The position numbers and the translations under genes were made by a program. A stretch of 64,000 bases of DNA, taken from contig NZ_DATJTC010000010.1 of NCBI RefSeq assembly GCF_035503745.1, positions 24,050 through 88,049 on the forward strand, written 5' to 3'. The notes beneath the pieces are model-generated. The model was not told the DNA's origin. It did no database searches and saw nothing but the letters and a program-made list of their open reading frames with translations. The stretch comes from Dyella_B sp035503745 (GTDB lineage Bacteria > Pseudomonadota > Gammaproteobacteria > Xanthomonadales > Rhodanobacteraceae). Of this stretch, positions 62,615 to 64,000 are shown in pieces; position 1 is the stretch's first letter; each line of letters starts with the position of its first letter.

Positions 62615-64000
62615 ATGAACGACACGCAGATCGACAAGACCGGCAAGCCAGCCACCGTAAGCGCGCGCATTTCGCCCGCCGGCGGCCTGGATATTCTTTC
62701 CCGCAACGAAGTGGCGCGCCTGCGCGATGCCAGCGGCTCGGGGCTGCACAGCCTGCTGCGTCGCTGTGCACTGGCGGTGCTTACCTCGGGCGATGTCGGT
62801 GACGATCCGCGCGGCATGTTCGAGCAGTATCCGAATTTCGATATCCAGGTGCTGCAGCAGGATCGCGGTATCAAGATCGAACTTTCCCACGCACCGGCCA
62901 AAGCCTTCGTCGACGGCCACATCATTCGCGGTATCAACGAACTGCTGGTTGCCGTAGTGCGCGATATCGTCTACGTGTCCACGCAATTGGAGCAGGGTGC
63001 GTTCGATCTGGATGAAACGGTGGGCATCACGCATGCCGTGTTCGAGATTCTGCGCAACGCGCGCATTCTCAAGCCGCAGATCGATCCCAACCTCATCGTG
63101 TGCTGGGGCGGCCATTCGATTTCGCGCGACGAATACGAATACACCAAATCCGTCGGCTACCAACTGGGCCTGCGCAGCATGGACATCTGCACCGGCTGCG
63201 GCCCTGGCGCGATGAAAGGCCCGATGAAAGGCGCGACGATCGCGCATGCCAAGCAGCGTCGTCGCAAAAATCGCTACATCGGCGTGACCGAGCCGGGCAT
63301 CATCGCGGCCGAATCGCCGAATCCGATCGTCAATCAATTGGTGATCATGCCGGATATCGAAAAGCGCCTGGAAGCGTTCGTGCGCATGGGCCACGGCATC
63401 ATCGTGTTTCCCGGCGGCGTCGGCACGGCCGAGGAAATCCTCTACCTGCTGGGCATCCTGCTGCACCCGGACAACGCCGGCGTGCCGTTCCCGCTGATCT
63501 TCACCGGCCCCAAACAATCGGCCGCGTACTTCCAGCAGATCGACACCTTCCTGCGCCTGGCGCTGGGCGATGACGTGGCCCAGCACTACAAGATCATCGT
63601 GGACGACCCCATCGCCGTGGCGCATACCGCCGTGCGCGGCGTGGACAAGGTGCGCAACCATCGCCTGGACAACAAGGATGCGTTCTTCTTCAACTGGTCG
63701 CTGAGCATCCCGCTGACCTTCCAGCAGCCCTTCATCCCCACCCACCAGGCCATGCGCGCGCTGGCCATCCACCGCGACCGCCCGCGTCACGAACTCGCCG
63801 CCGACCTGCGCCGGGCCTTCTCCGGCATCGTCGCCGGCAATGTGAAGGACGAGGGCGTACGCGCCATCGAGAAATACGGTCCGTTCGAAATCGACGGCGA
63901 ACCCGAGATCATGCGCGCCCTCGACCGCCTGCTGCAGGCCTTTGTCCAGCAACACCGCATGAAGCTCCCCGGCGGCAGCGCCTACGTGCCGTGTTATCGC
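62615..64000 (+). CDS. ppnN: nucleotide 5'-monophosphate nucleosidase PpnN (LOG family), C-terminus cut by window edge
   Basis: Cytoplasmic enzyme that cleaves purine and pyrimidine 5'-monophosphates to base and ribose 5-phosphate; in E. coli it is controlled by (p)ppGpp. ATG 62615 and an open frame to the window end (462 codons). The Rossmann-like LOG core shows LIVCWGGHSISRDEY, CTGCGPGAMKGPMKGA and the signature FPGGVGTAEEILYLL (near residue 266). The N-terminal extension (RISPAGGLDILSRNEV) and C-terminal regulatory part are those of long PpnN/YgdH, not short LOG cytokinin enzymes. GAAGGATTGGA precedes the start. Confidence 0.93.
   Translation, partial: MNDTQIDKTGKPATVSARISPAGGLDILSRNEVARLRDASGSGLHSLLRRCALAVLTSGDVGDDPRGMFEQYPNFDIQVLQQDRGIKIELSHAPAKAFVDGHIIRGINELLVAVVRDIVYVSTQLEQGAFDLDETVGITHAVFEILRNARILKPQIDPNLIVCWGGHSISRDEYEYTKSVGYQLGLRSMDICTGCGPGAMKGPMKGATIAHAKQRRRKNRYIGVTEPGIIAAESPNPIVNQLVIMPDIEKRLEAFVRMGHGIIVFPGGVGTAEEILYLLGILLHPDNAGVPFPLIFTGPKQSAAYFQQIDTFLRLALGDDVAQHYKIIVDDPIAVAHTAVRGVDKVRNHRLDNKDAFFFNWSLSIPLTFQQPFIPTHQAMRALAIHRDRPRHELAADLRRAFSGIVAGNVKDEGVRAIEKYGPFEIDGEPEIMRALDRLLQAFVQQHRMKLPGGSAYVPCYR

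Noticed and set aside
62492..63955. 487-codon minus-strand frame opposite ppnN
   Set aside because: ppnN carries the LOG motif and runs off the window; the minus frame is a shadow.

Overview
The window is chromosomal DNA of a high-GC gammaproteobacterium. Gene content and order (pilB-pilC-pilD-coaE, petABC-sspA-sspB, miaB-ybeZ-ybeY-ybeX, a xylose locus with xyl-box operators) point to the Xanthomonadales/Lysobacterales, most likely a Dyella/Rhodanobacter-type Rhodanobacteraceae. This is an inference from gene order and protein character; no 16S or database comparison was possible.\n\nLayout. (1) 1-9.6 kb: a glucuronoxylan/xylose locus with a secreted GH67 alpha-glucuronidase, a SASA-type acetylesterase, a LacI-family regulator, a sugar porter, xylose isomerase and xylulokinase. 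Two operators resembling the Xanthomonas xyl-box sit 2 bp downstream of the -10 boxes of the aguA and xylB promoters, so release of glucuronic acid and acetyl groups, xylose uptake and entry into the pentose phosphate pathway look co-regulated. (2) 9.9-13.7 kb: housekeeping genes (VTT membrane protein, nucleoside deaminase, glnS, coaE). (3) 13.7-35.3 kb: a type IV pilus region. pilB, pilC and pilD are followed by three cytoplasmic glycosyltransferases, a polyprenyl-phosphate-sugar synthase-like GT2, a flippase, two major pilin genes (each with a sigma-54-like promoter) and four large multi-pass GT-C/TPR proteins in two tandem pairs. I read this as a pilin (or surface) glycosylation locus inserted between pilB and pilA; its middle part is visibly less GC-rich than its flanks. 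(4) 35.4-43.7 kb: corA, a DUF4105 protein, and the miaB-GNAT-ybeZ-ybeY-ybeX cluster. (5) 42.6-49.2 kb: a lytic transglycosylase, a DegS-like protease and the cytochrome bc1 operon petABC followed by sspA and sspB. (6) 49.3-57.6 kb: DUF3301, nadC, DUF1631, a Trm112-like protein, purEK, sodB, grxD, an SDR, MarC. (7) 57.7-64 kb: an OlsF-like bifunctional acyltransferase (ornithine lipid synthesis), a 453-bp leader with Pho-box-like repeats and hairpins, a TonB-dependent receptor and the start of ppnN.\n\nBoth window edges cut genes: the acetylesterase lacks its C-terminus (left edge) and ppnN lacks its C-terminus (right edge). No tRNA, rRNA, CRISPR array, insertion sequence or prophage was recognised. 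Many long open frames lying antisense to the real genes are GC-driven shadows and are left out. The part most worth study is 17.9-35.3 kb: DPM-like GT2 plus four TMTC-like GT-C/TPR proteins flanking two pilins, with active-site motifs that differ between the paralogs.
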